From NCBI GenBank assembly GCA_013388745.1, contig JACAER010000019.1:18835-82834 (forward strand): a stretch of 64,000 bases of DNA, given 5' to 3'. Below the pieces are notes generated by a model. That model ran no database searches, was not told the DNA's origin, and was given only the letters and a program-made list of their open reading frames with translations. Made by a program: the position numbers and the translations under genes. Each line of letters starts with the position of its first letter. Position 1 is the stretch's first letter. This DNA is from Chloroflexota bacterium (lineage in GTDB: Bacteria > Chloroflexota > Anaerolineae > Aggregatilineales > Phototrophicaceae). Positions 37,489 through 46,909 of the stretch are shown here, piece after piece.

Positions 37489-37803
37489 ATGGGATTAACC
37501 TGGATTTATCAGGCGTTGGGCGTGGAAAGCGCAAGTCCGCTGTGGCTGAGCGCGCTGCGTATCGGCGATTGGGGACGCATACTCTTGCTGGAGGGGGATT
37601 GCGGCGAAATTCGCTTTACGCTGATTTTCAGCGACTGCCGCGAACAGCGCTGGCGCAGCTACGCCCACGAACAGGCAGTGGAAAGCAACAGGCTGGTGGA
37701 TTTCGCGCCGGGGCGCGATCAACAGCGCGCGCCCGCGCAGTTACTGAGCGAACACTTCGGCTTGAGTGTGTGGTATGGAACGCTGGAGGTGCGGCGGCGC
37801 TGA
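37489..37803 (+). CDS. Unknown small protein next to the tail operon
   Basis: The 104-residue protein begins GLTWIYQALGVESASPLWLSALRIGDWGRI and continues with a strand-rich core (ILLLEGDCGEIRFTLIFSDC) and LSEHFGLSVWYGTLEV. A GGATGAACG leader with a weak ribosome site lies before the ATG. It is divergent from the tail operon and shows host-like codon use. No family is recognised. Two Cys residues about 12 apart could pair or bind metal. Confidence 0.65.
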   Translation: MGLTWIYQALGVESASPLWLSALRIGDWGRILLLEGDCGEIRFTLIFSDCREQRWRSYAHEQAVESNRLVDFAPGRDQQRAPAQLLSEHFGLSVWYGTLEVRRR

Positions 37804-37943
37804 GCGTGTTATGCTGCGCTCAGCAGATATTCCAGCGAGGGCTGGCGGGCTGATGTTCTTTCTGCTGGCGAACGGGATCGACAACAAACGGCAAGGCTGT
37901 TTTTGCGCGCCAGCGATGATACAAGCGGCTGCGCGCGGCAGCA

Positions 37944-40556
37944 TCACAGCGCGGCTGGCGGCTCGCTCGGCGGGCGCTTTTTCCCGCGCCACAGCAAAAA
38001 ACCAGCACAAAACACGCTCGTCGCCAGCGAAAGCGCGCCGCCTAGCAGCAGCAGCGGCGGGCGATAGGTAAACACCAGCGTATGCGGCGCATCCCCCGGC
38101 GGCAGCACGACGGCCACCTGCCCGCCGAACGATTCGATCTGCGCTTCCTGTCCATCAACCTGCACCGTCCAGCCGTCCAGCATCCGCTCGCGCACGGCCA
38201 CCACCTGATACAGCCCCTCCGTGGGCGGCGCGGCCACGATCACCACGCCCGGATACTGCGCGACTTCGCGGATCGGGCGCACAAAAGTGCTGTCGGGCGG
38301 CTGCGCCAGCGTGCGCGCGCGGTGCAGCGGCATCATATAGGCGTAGGGCAGCGCGTTGGGATTCTGCCACAGGCACGATTGCAGTTCGCGCGTCGGCATT
38401 CCCGGCACGGGGTAATAGCCCTGATCGCGCAAAAAATCGCGCTCGTTCTGGTTCACCGGCATGGCGAATTCCGCGCGCCAGCCTTCTTGCTCCACAATGT
38501 TCAGATCGCCTACGGTCGCGGCTTCGGCAATTGGGAAATAATCGGCGGCGATGTTCGAGAGGCGCACGCGCTGCTCCATAAACTCGTAGACGACATCGTA
38601 GCCCATACGCCACACGGCTAACGGCTCATCAGGATAATTCAGCCGCAGCCAGCGCAGACACAGCACATCGTTGATCTGCTCGTCGTAGACCGGCGCGGGG
38701 CGCGAGAAGATTTCCCACTGGCGCACGACATCATACGCGGCATTGGCCGCCGCCAGCAGCAGCGCCAGCGCCAGCAAATAACGCGGATGCGCCGATAACA
38801 AGCGCAGCACGGGCGGGCGCAGCCTGTGATAGCCGGCCAGCAGCCCGAACAGACTACTCAGCAGAAAAATCAGCCGCCCGACGAAAGACCACGCGCCCAG
38901 CGTCGGCACACCCGCCAGCAGCAGCGCGTACAGCAGCCAACCCAACGCGCCGCCGATTACGCCGTAGAGCAGCAGACGCAGCGTATAACGCACCGCCGGA
39001 TAAAAACGCCAGCCTTCCAGTCGCGTCCGAAACCCTGTCGCCGCTTCACGCCGTGTTTCCGGCGCGGGCAGGGGATGTTCACGGCGGAACTGCGGCCTGT
39101 GCGGCACGAGCGCCCGCAGCAGCGAATCGCAGCGCCACGCCAGCAGCACAGCAATCCAGAAGCTGGCAACGGCAAACGCGCGCCCGACAAAACGCCACTG
39201 CCCCAGACCGGGAAGCGTGTTATACAGCCACACAAACAGCGGTGTCGCGCCCGCGCCCCATGCCGTGCTGAGCGCCCAGACGGGCAGCGCCACCAGCCAG
39301 ATACGCCACGATTGGCGCGCGCCGGGACGATGCAGCCAGGGCCACAGCGGCGGCACCAGCGCCAGCGCTGTCAAAAACCACAGCGGCGCGACATAACTGA
39401 AGAAGAACTGATTGGCGAAAATCGGTATACGCCCGTTGTTCACCGTGTCCTGCCAGCGGATTTGCGGCGCGGGGTTAAAGGGCAGATTGGCGGCGGTCAG
39501 CAGCGGAATCGCCATCTCCGCGCCCGCTGTCAGGTCGTCGGGGTGGCCGCCGATTTCATGGCGATCCGCCCACAGCGGCAGCAGAGTGACCGCGCTCAGT
39601 CCCACCGTCAGGGCGCCGGCCAGCGCCATGCGCAGCAGCGTGCCCCAGTCCACACGCGGCGCTTGCAGGCGCAGCACATGCGTCAGCGTCAGCAGCGCCA
39701 GCGTGAACAGCGTCGGCAGCATGTACCACAGGTTGCCCGCGAAAAACATCAGCGTGAACGACAGCGCCAGCAGCGCCGGCGGCCAGCGTTTATCCGGCAG
39801 GCGCAGCGTCGCCAGTGTGCCCGCGATCACCCAGGGGAAATAGGCCTGCGCGACCCCTAGCTGAAAGTAGCCTGTGCCGATCATGGCGTGCATATTGCCT
39901 TTGCCCAGCAGCAGCGTCCCCAGCAGCAGCCGCCCCACCGTGCCGAAGCCCAGCACGCGCCCCAAAAACCAGCCGCCGAGCGTCGCAATCACTGCCGCCA
40001 GCGTCACGCTGACTTTGACGCCCTGCACCGCGCCCCACAGCAGGCTCGGCACGAAACTGAAGGGGTTAAAAATGAAGGCGAAGGGGTTATGCGGCAGCGG
40101 CTCGCCCGATTCCAGGTACGGCTGCCACAGCGGCAGATAGCCGTAAAGCTGCCAGGTCTGCGCGGCGGTATACGCGGAACTGGTCAGCCATTCGCCTTCG
40201 TAGCCGCCGAGCTTCATGCTGTCGTCCGTCGTCAGGTACTCATGCGTAAAATACACAGCCAGCGCGCACAAAAAGGCGATCTCCAGCAGCGCCAACCAGC
40301 GCGGCAGCCTGTCGCCCCACGCCAGCGGCCTATCGGCGGCTATCGCGCGCGGCTTGAACCACCAGCGCAGCACACGCACGGGATTGGCGCCGGCGCGCAC
40401 AGCAGCATACAGCATGACCGCCACGCCGAACAAAATAATCGCAGCGGCAAAATCGCCTGTCGGCAGCAGCAAAAACAGCAGCAGCAGCCCGCTCACAGCA
40501 GCGAAGGCCACAATCCACGCCAGAAAAGCCGGGGGTTTGGGGGACGAAGGTGTCAT
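37944..40556 (-). CDS. YfhO-like / PMT-type membrane protein
   Basis: This very large membrane protein (870 residues, about 13 helices) is of the bacterial YfhO/GT-C kind. The first loop WLTSSAYTAAQTWQLYGYLPLWQPYLESGEPLPHNPFAF holds the usual acidic/aromatic positions. The soluble C-terminal part (about 610-820) is beta-rich and ends with a helix pair. GT-C proteins move sugars from polyprenyl carriers to lipid or protein acceptors. The catalytic D/E in the first loop is uncertain. Its ATG overlaps the preceding gene by four bases, so the two are co-translated. Acceptor and sugar are unknown. Confidence 0.85.
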   Translation of the reverse strand: MTPSSPKPPAFLAWIVAFAAVSGLLLLFLLLPTGDFAAAIILFGVAVMLYAAVRAGANPVRVLRWWFKPRAIAADRPLAWGDRLPRWLALLEIAFLCALAVYFTHEYLTTDDSMKLGGYEGEWLTSSAYTAAQTWQLYGYLPLWQPYLESGEPLPHNPFAFIFNPFSFVPSLLWGAVQGVKVSVTLAAVIATLGGWFLGRVLGFGTVGRLLLGTLLLGKGNMHAMIGTGYFQLGVAQAYFPWVIAGTLATLRLPDKRWPPALLALSFTLMFFAGNLWYMLPTLFTLALLTLTHVLRLQAPRVDWGTLLRMALAGALTVGLSAVTLLPLWADRHEIGGHPDDLTAGAEMAIPLLTAANLPFNPAPQIRWQDTVNNGRIPIFANQFFFSYVAPLWFLTALALVPPLWPWLHRPGARQSWRIWLVALPVWALSTAWGAGATPLFVWLYNTLPGLGQWRFVGRAFAVASFWIAVLLAWRCDSLLRALVPHRPQFRREHPLPAPETRREAATGFRTRLEGWRFYPAVRYTLRLLLYGVIGGALGWLLYALLLAGVPTLGAWSFVGRLIFLLSSLFGLLAGYHRLRPPVLRLLSAHPRYLLALALLLAAANAAYDVVRQWEIFSRPAPVYDEQINDVLCLRWLRLNYPDEPLAVWRMGYDVVYEFMEQRVRLSNIAADYFPIAEAATVGDLNIVEQEGWRAEFAMPVNQNERDFLRDQGYYPVPGMPTRELQSCLWQNPNALPYAYMMPLHRARTLAQPPDSTFVRPIREVAQYPGVVIVAAPPTEGLYQVVAVRERMLDGWTVQVDGQEAQIESFGGQVAVVLPPGDAPHTLVFTYRPPLLLLGGALSLATSVFCAGFLLWRGKKRPPSEPPAAL

Positions 40557-42955
40557 GGATTGCGCCCCGCGCCCGGCGGCACATAATACAGAATGAACTG
40601 AACCTGCGGCGGCACGCCATACGGACTGATACGCGGCGGCTCGATCGCGAAGTAGCGCATGATGAGCGTCAGCGAGGTGGTATCGCCCGGCTCGATAAAA
40701 AAGGCGTGCCCCCTCTGGCGCGGCAGGGTCACGAAATAGTGTTCGTTCACGTTGGAAAGCGGCACCAGCTCGATCGCCAGGTCTTGGTGGCGATTCCAGA
40801 AGCGCGCAATGGCCGCGATATCGAAAATAAACACGCTGCTGTTGCTCAGGATATGCACCTGGGTCCCGTAGGGTAGATTCACCGCGCGGAACAGCGCGTC
40901 GTATACATCGGGACCGGGGCGGAACTGCGTATTGTAGTACGGCAGATGCTCGCCGAAATAATACCTGATCTGCGCGGCGCTCAACAGCAGCGCCACGCCC
41001 ACACTCAGCGCCAGCACCAGCCGCGTGTAACGGCGCTTCAGCACAGGCCGCGTGTCACGCGCTGCGTCATCGTCGCGCAGCGCAGCGCCCAGCCAGCCGA
41101 ACAGTGGCGCGAGCATGGTCAGGGTCAGGCGCAGCCCCAGCGCCACCAGCAGCGCCAGCGCCGGGAACACGACCACATAGCGCGCCGACCACAGATCGCG
41201 CGTCAGGCTGATGCCGACTGTCGCCACCGCCAGCCACAGCGCCAGCAGCAGCATTCCCGCGCGCCGCAGCCGCCATATGGCCTGCCAGACGCCCAACAGG
41301 AAAAACGGCACGACAAATGTCAGCAGCAGCGGCGTTTGCCCGGCATAAAACCAGCCGGTTTCGGGCAGATGAATGTAGCCCAGCAGCACACGCACGAACT
41401 GCGCCCGGAAGCGTGAACTGTCGCTGAACACATGCGTCGTCCAATAATCGTCGCCGAAGCCCATCGCCTGCAAACGAACAGTCAACGGCAGTTGAAAGTT
41501 GACCAGTGTCAGATAAACGGGCGCGGCGATCAGCGCGGCGCATACGGCCAGCAGCGCCAGATTGCGCACAGACTGCCCCCTGGGTTCGGCAGGCGTTTTT
41601 TCGGCGCTGAACAGCCAGAGCAGTGTGAACAGCGCCAGCAGCGGCGGGTACAGCAGCCGTCCGCCCTCGTAAAAATACTGCGTCAGCCCCAGACAGACGC
41701 CCGCCAGCACATACCAGACGCGCCGTCCCGAACGCAGCGCGTAAACCAGCAGCGCCAGCGCTAATGTGCCGAACAGTGGGTCGGCGATATTGTTGAGCGC
41801 GATGCGGCTGAACTGGATATGCGGCGGGAAAGCCGCCAGCAGCAGCGCCGCCAGCAGCGCTGTCGGTTTATCGAACAGCGCGCGCGCCAGCAGGTACAGC
41901 GCCGCCACGCCCAGCGTGCCGAAAACAGCGCTCAGCAGACGCATGGCCGTGAAGCTGGCACCCAGCGTGGCGACGAACAACCACTGCCCATAGGGGTAAA
42001 TCCAGGTAAAAGCGGTGGTATCGCTGAAGGGATAGAAGATGCGGATGCTGTCGCGGTAATCCCATATGCGCGGCACGGCGTCGAACCAGTGCGATTCGTC
42101 GATCCAGCGGTGCGGCATCTCCAGATCGTATGTGCGCAGCGCCAGCGCCAGCAGCAGAACCGCCAGCAGCGCCGCGCCGGTCAGCAGACGTGCGCGCGTC
42201 AGCCAATCCTGCGCATCCAGCCACAACCAGCGCAGGCGCGCGCGCAGCGGTTTGCCAGCGTGGGTATTTTTCGTGTCATCGCTGCGGACGCCGCTTAACC
42301 CGCGCGCCACCAGCCCAATGCTGAGTACCCACAGCGCCATCTGGCCGTGAACATCCAGCGGCAGGCGATCATAAGCGGCCTCGAAGGGGCGCGTGCTCAA
42401 CCACAGCAGCAGTGCCAACCCCGCGATTCCCAGGAGCAGCAGCGGCCAATGGATGGCGCAGCGTTCGGCGCTCAGCGGCGCCAGCCTGGGCCGCGGCCCG
42501 GCAGCCGGCAGATCGCCCCACAACCAGATCGCCAGCCCCAGCAGCAGCCCGCCCAGCCAGAACTGCGCGGCGGCCTCCTCAAACGGCGTGATCGTGTCGG
42601 GGCGAAAGCTGTAGGTCGCGGCCAGCAGCGCCGCGCCGGCGATCACGGTCAGCGCCAGACTGAGCGCCCGGCCATAACGCGCGCGCAGCCACACCAGCGC
42701 CCGCCACAGCGCCCGCAGCCAGGCGAACCTCTGATGCAAGCGCGTGCGCAGATTGTGCCGCTGCGCCGCCGAGAGGCTGACATAGCCGATTGCCAGCATA
42801 CCGATCACCAACCCGACCAGCAGCAGGGTCGAAAAGGGCGGCGGCACCAGCAGCAGCGCCAGACCGATCACAAACAGCAGCAGCAGCGCCGCGCCGCCTG
42901 ATACACTCGCTTTAATTGTTCGCTTCCTTTGCTCTGCCGACGATTCGTAGAGCAC
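40553..42955 (-). CDS. GT39/PMT-type membrane glycosyltransferase
   Basis: The product is an 800-residue GT-C glycosyltransferase. After about 250 residues of extra N-terminal helices comes the PMT signature YDLEMPHRWIDESHWFDAVPRIWDY with the catalytic Asp/Glu pair, then RLLSAVFGTLGVAALYLLARALF, LLLAAFPPHIQFSRIALNNIADPLF and YFYEGGRLLYPPLLAL, all as in family 39. The C-terminal ectodomain (about 665-795) is shared with the next gene upstream on this strand (GPDVYDALFRAVNLPYGTQVH against a similar stretch there). It likely transfers a sugar to a surface protein or lipid. Confidence 0.9.
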   Translation of the reverse strand: MLYESSAEQRKRTIKASVSGGAALLLLFVIGLALLLVPPPFSTLLLVGLVIGMLAIGYVSLSAAQRHNLRTRLHQRFAWLRALWRALVWLRARYGRALSLALTVIAGAALLAATYSFRPDTITPFEEAAAQFWLGGLLLGLAIWLWGDLPAAGPRPRLAPLSAERCAIHWPLLLLGIAGLALLLWLSTRPFEAAYDRLPLDVHGQMALWVLSIGLVARGLSGVRSDDTKNTHAGKPLRARLRWLWLDAQDWLTRARLLTGAALLAVLLLALALRTYDLEMPHRWIDESHWFDAVPRIWDYRDSIRIFYPFSDTTAFTWIYPYGQWLFVATLGASFTAMRLLSAVFGTLGVAALYLLARALFDKPTALLAALLLAAFPPHIQFSRIALNNIADPLFGTLALALLVYALRSGRRVWYVLAGVCLGLTQYFYEGGRLLYPPLLALFTLLWLFSAEKTPAEPRGQSVRNLALLAVCAALIAAPVYLTLVNFQLPLTVRLQAMGFGDDYWTTHVFSDSSRFRAQFVRVLLGYIHLPETGWFYAGQTPLLLTFVVPFFLLGVWQAIWRLRRAGMLLLALWLAVATVGISLTRDLWSARYVVVFPALALLVALGLRLTLTMLAPLFGWLGAALRDDDAARDTRPVLKRRYTRLVLALSVGVALLLSAAQIRYYFGEHLPYYNTQFRPGPDVYDALFRAVNLPYGTQVHILSNSSVFIFDIAAIARFWNRHQDLAIELVPLSNVNEHYFVTLPRQRGHAFFIEPGDTTSLTLIMRYFAIEPPRISPYGVPPQVQFILYYVPPGAGRNP

Positions 42956-43031
42956 GAAATCGTCGTGCGCGTTCCAATCTCCTCATATCCTACACACAAG
43001 CCCGCGTTTTTTGTGTTTAAATTCTCAGACA

Positions 43032-44819
43032 TCAGGGCGCGGCTTCGTAATAATACAGCGCGAGCTGGCGTTCCGGCGGCACGTTGTACGGGCTGTAGAA
43101 CGGCCCCTGCACCACGAAGTACTGTTGCAGCAGCGCCGCGTCTTCTGCACGCTCGATAAAAAATGCCTGATCGACATCGCGCGCCAGCGCCAGCAAATAG
43201 GCCGCCGTGAACTCTGTACCTTCTGCGATATGCCGCACAATATCGACTTGTAGATCGCCGCGCCCCAAAAACGCAAGCATGCGCTGGCGGTCAAATTCGT
43301 AAAACACGATGTCGCCGACCAGGTGTACCCGCGTACCCGCCGGAAATTCCAGCGCGCGGAACAGCGCATCCTGCGCATCGGCCACCGGGCGAAGTTGTAG
43401 ATTGTACCCCGGCAGATGCAGCGCGAAATAATACCCCACCTGCGCGCCCGCCAGCAGCAGCGCAATCAGAAGTGACCAGGGCAATCGCAGCAAAATTACC
43501 TGATAGATTTTGCGCTTTCCTGACCCCACCCCTTGCCGCCAGCGGAGACGGGAAAAATACGCGCGCGCCCAACCCCACAGCGCGCAGCAGCCCCACGCCG
43601 TCAGCAGGCACAGCGCCGGGAAGGTCACGACAAAGCCCGCCGCCCACGCGCTGAAGCGCAGCAAACTGTTGCCGAGCGCTGCCAGCAGCAGCAGCAGCGG
43701 CAGCACGCGCGGCCCGCAGCGCAGCGCCCGCGCCACGCCCAACAAAAACGGCGGCACGAGATACGCCAGCAGCAGCGCCGCGTGACCGCCGTAGTAAAAA
43801 CTCTCGTCAGGATACGTCACGTAGATCAAAAAGGCTTTGGCCATATGCGCGGCGTGCTGCGCCAGCAAACCGCGTTCCGGCGGCGACAGCAGCAGGTCAC
43901 GCCAGTAGGCTTCGCCCAGCCCTTTATCCGCCAGGCGCGGCATCAGCGGCAGTTGATAGCTGAGCGTGACGCTGTACAGCGGCAGCGCCACCAGCGCAAA
44001 GGCCAGCGCACACACGGCGATCTGCCCTGGTTGTTTGCGCGCAGCGAAAATCAGCCACAGCGCCATGACCGCCGGATACAGCAGCCGCCCGCCCTCATAA
44101 AAATACTGCGAAGCGCCCAGAAGCGCCCCCGCCAGCGCGCAATCGCCGTGTCTGCCCGTGCGCAGTCCGCGCGCCGCAAAAGCCAGCGCCAGCGTCGCGA
44201 ACAGTGGATCGGCCACGTTGTTTAGCGCCAGGCGGCTGAAATGCAGGTGCGGCGGAAACGTCGCCAGCAGCAGCGCCGCCAGCAGCGCGACCTTGCGATC
44301 AAAAAACTGCCTGCCGCAAAAATACACTGCGGGCACTGTTAGCGCGCCGATCAGGGCGCTTGCTAGCCGCAGCCCGGCCAGATCGTGCCCGGCCAGCGCC
44401 GTGCCCCAGCTTTGCCAGTAGGGATACAGGCGCGGGAAGGCCGCCAGCCAGTGAAAGGGATGCAGCAGCGCCAGCGCTTCGCCGCTCTGCTGCGCGCGCT
44501 GCACGCCCAGGACGCCTTCTACAAAATTCAGTTCATCGACAAAATAATGCACCAGCGCGCCCGCCTGCCACAGCCGCAGCGCCAGCGCCACAAGCGTCAG
44601 CAGCAGCAGCGCCCACCCTTGCGCGCCGAACCGCAGCGCGAACCGGTGCGGCATGTTTGCGCCCAGCCCGAAGACCACAGCCGCCGCGCCCAGCAGCAGC
44701 AGCATAAACTGCGCATCCAGCGACAGCAGCAGCGTTGTATCGCGCGCGTTGGCCGCCGCCAGCAGCAGCAGCGCTCCCGCCCCGCCGAAAAAACTGATCG
44801 CACGTATCCGGTGTCTCAT
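43032..44819 (-). CDS. GT39/PMT-type membrane glycosyltransferase, paralogue
   Basis: This 595-residue GT-C protein has the first-loop acidic motif in VHYFVDELNFVEGVLGVQRAQ, LLLATFPPHLHFSRLALNNVADPLFATLALAF and YFYEGGRLLYPAVMALW. It is a shorter paralogue of the 800-residue gene and shares its C-terminal ectodomain. Duplication within this locus is therefore likely. ATG 44819 is preferred, with 44831 also possible. A GC-rich C-tract near 43515 lies inside the gene and resembles the intergenic hairpin repeats. Confidence 0.88.
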   Translation of the reverse strand: MRHRIRAISFFGGAGALLLLAAANARDTTLLLSLDAQFMLLLLGAAAVVFGLGANMPHRFALRFGAQGWALLLLTLVALALRLWQAGALVHYFVDELNFVEGVLGVQRAQQSGEALALLHPFHWLAAFPRLYPYWQSWGTALAGHDLAGLRLASALIGALTVPAVYFCGRQFFDRKVALLAALLLATFPPHLHFSRLALNNVADPLFATLALAFAARGLRTGRHGDCALAGALLGASQYFYEGGRLLYPAVMALWLIFAARKQPGQIAVCALAFALVALPLYSVTLSYQLPLMPRLADKGLGEAYWRDLLLSPPERGLLAQHAAHMAKAFLIYVTYPDESFYYGGHAALLLAYLVPPFLLGVARALRCGPRVLPLLLLLAALGNSLLRFSAWAAGFVVTFPALCLLTAWGCCALWGWARAYFSRLRWRQGVGSGKRKIYQVILLRLPWSLLIALLLAGAQVGYYFALHLPGYNLQLRPVADAQDALFRALEFPAGTRVHLVGDIVFYEFDRQRMLAFLGRGDLQVDIVRHIAEGTEFTAAYLLALARDVDQAFFIERAEDAALLQQYFVVQGPFYSPYNVPPERQLALYYYEAAP

Positions 44820-44987
44820 GCCCACAATCATAGCGGCAAAAAGCGGAACGCGGCACGTTGTTGTGCGACCTTTTTGCCGTCCCGCGCGTATATGTCTTTT
44901 GGGGGCGGTTTCGGTTACTATGGAACGCGCCCACAAGCCGTTGGTCTATGTAATCGGTGCTATTCGCTATTGTTGAAAGGAAAACTC

Positions 44988-46673
44988 GTGAAGAAACTGA
45001 TGCTGCTGCTGGGATTGTGCCTGGTCGTGTTAGGAGCGCTGCCGCTGACCGCTTCGGCAGTGGCCGTCGAGGAACTGACAGTGCTTTCCGCTTATTTCCC
45101 GGCCGATACGGTGATGTTCGCAGCGCTGCGCAGCGACGACGGTTATCTGGAAACGCTCAACAGCGTGATCGCACGCTTGCAGCAGCGCGTTGATCAGCCC
45201 GTGCAGACGATTCAGGACGCGCTCGACGAGACTATCGGCGGTATCGGCGACGACGCCACCTTTGCCGAAGATGTGCGTCCCTGGCTGGGCAGCACCATCG
45301 CTATCGGCGCGCGCAACCTCGATTCGCGCTTTGGCCCCACCGTCGTTCTGGCGCTGGCGGTGACCGATCGTGAAGCCGCCGCCGCCTTTATCGCCAGCCG
45401 CCCCAATGTCACCGCCAGCGAAGAAGACGGCTACACCGAGTTCACAACAGGCGCAGAACAGGCTTTCCGCCTGTACGACCAGGCGCTGCTGTTCGCCGAA
45501 CGTGCGGTGATGCTGGACGAAATCAGCGAAGGCGACCGCCTGAACAGCAGCGAAGATTTTACGGCCACACTGACGCTGCTGCCTGAACCGGATTACAACA
45601 TCGTTCTCTACGTGCAGAGCAGCGCGCTGTTCGATCTGCTGCGCGTGCAGGCCGCTGTCGAAGGCGCGGACGCCATGACCGAAGCCATGCTCGCTCAAAT
45701 GGGCAGCGTGGGTTCGGTGGCTGTGGGCCTCGCTGTTCTCGATGGCCGCCATTTCACGATTGACGCCGCTAGCCGCGCCAGCGCCGACACCGACGCTGCG
45801 ATGCTGCCCGCCACCGACGCCCCCGCCGTTGATCTGAGCGTGGCAGGACGTGTGCCTGCCGGCGCGCCGCTGGTGATCTTCGCCACCGATCTGGGGCGCA
45901 ACATCCGCCACGCCATCGATATGCTCGGCATGGCGCTGGAAATGGGCATCGACCAGGAAATCGCCATGAACACGGGCCAGGATATGCCGCCTTTCATCGC
46001 CAACCTTGACGTGAACGATGTGCGCGCTTTCATCAATCTGGCATTTGCCGGCTTCACCGGGCTGAATCTGGAAAACGATGTGCTGGCCAACCTCAACGGC
46101 ACAACGGCGTTTTTCGCCGGCTGGCTGCCCGACGAGGCGCTGGATATAATCCCCGATCTGGGCATGGTCACGCAGATGGACGACGCGGCCTCTGCCAATA
46201 TTCTGACCAGCCTGCAAGACGCGCTGACACAGTATGAAGCCGACTTCAGCGTTGAGGGCAGCGTGCTGACCCTGCCCTGGCCGCTGCGCGAGGCGCTGCG
46301 CCAGGACTTCCCCGACGCCGACCTGAGCAACCCGGCGCTGGATATGCTCATCGGTTACAACGGCGGCTTCTTCGCGCTCGGCACGCGCCCGGCGGTGGAA
46401 TTCAGCCTGAATCCGGGCGGCGCCAGCCTGGCCGATGACGCGGCGTTTGTCGAAGCGCAGACGTATTTCCTGCCGGACTCCGAAAGCATCGCTTACATAC
46501 ATCTGACGCCAATTGTCGAGTTCATCGACGATGAGATGAACCCACGCGCCAGCCAGAGCGGCAACGACGCGCTCAAGGTGCTCAGCCTGTTCACCAGCGG
46601 CTCAATCAGCGGGCGCGTGGACGATGATGGCACCAGCTACCAGCGTCTCGTACTGACGCTCAGCGCCGAATAA
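44988..46673 (+). CDS. DUF3352-like secreted protein
   Basis: The protein has 561 residues with a signal peptide (MKKLMLLLGLCLVVLGALPLTASA). The mature part is strand/helix alternating and starts LSAYFPADTVMFAALR, with VRPWLGSTIAIGARNL, VTDREAAAAFIAS and LPEPDYNIVLYVQSSALFDLL, a pattern typical of DUF3352 proteins. Its function is not established. GTG start with AAAGGAAAA ahead of it, which fits better than earlier codons in the same frame. It precedes two paralogous membrane-anchored repeat proteins and ends at a hairpin terminator. Confidence 0.87.
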   Translation: MKKLMLLLGLCLVVLGALPLTASAVAVEELTVLSAYFPADTVMFAALRSDDGYLETLNSVIARLQQRVDQPVQTIQDALDETIGGIGDDATFAEDVRPWLGSTIAIGARNLDSRFGPTVVLALAVTDREAAAAFIASRPNVTASEEDGYTEFTTGAEQAFRLYDQALLFAERAVMLDEISEGDRLNSSEDFTATLTLLPEPDYNIVLYVQSSALFDLLRVQAAVEGADAMTEAMLAQMGSVGSVAVGLAVLDGRHFTIDAASRASADTDAAMLPATDAPAVDLSVAGRVPAGAPLVIFATDLGRNIRHAIDMLGMALEMGIDQEIAMNTGQDMPPFIANLDVNDVRAFINLAFAGFTGLNLENDVLANLNGTTAFFAGWLPDEALDIIPDLGMVTQMDDAASANILTSLQDALTQYEADFSVEGSVLTLPWPLREALRQDFPDADLSNPALDMLIGYNGGFFALGTRPAVEFSLNPGGASLADDAAFVEAQTYFLPDSESIAYIHLTPIVEFIDDEMNPRASQSGNDALKVLSLFTSGSISGRVDDDGTSYQRLVLTLSAE

Positions 46674-46692
46674 GGCGCGCGCTAAGGAATGG

Positions 46693-46725
46693 GGCGCGGC
46701 CAGCCCGGTCGCGCCTCTTTATTTT
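46693..46725 (+). terminator. Rho-independent terminator
   Basis: Arms GGCGCGGCC (46693-46701) and GGTCGCGCC (46707-46715), eight of nine pairs, with a 5-base loop, followed by TCTTTATTTT. It ends the DUF3352-like gene. Confidence 0.8.
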
Positions 46726-46909
46726 CACACACCCTTCTGTCTAACAGGCTTGTGCGCCCCCGCCCCAGATTCGCTACAATAGTTTCAACATATTTAGCAT
46801 GTTTTCAGACGCAGAGTCATGGCAAAATCGCGCACAGCACCCACCTGTCTTGCTGATCCCTGACAACTGAAAACTGACAACTTGCCTTAGTCAAGGAGGC
46901 TGATTGCCC

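Noticed and set aside
45030..46502. Minus-strand open frame of 490 codons
   Set aside because: Opposite to the DUF3352-like gene with a clear signal peptide. Shadow frame.
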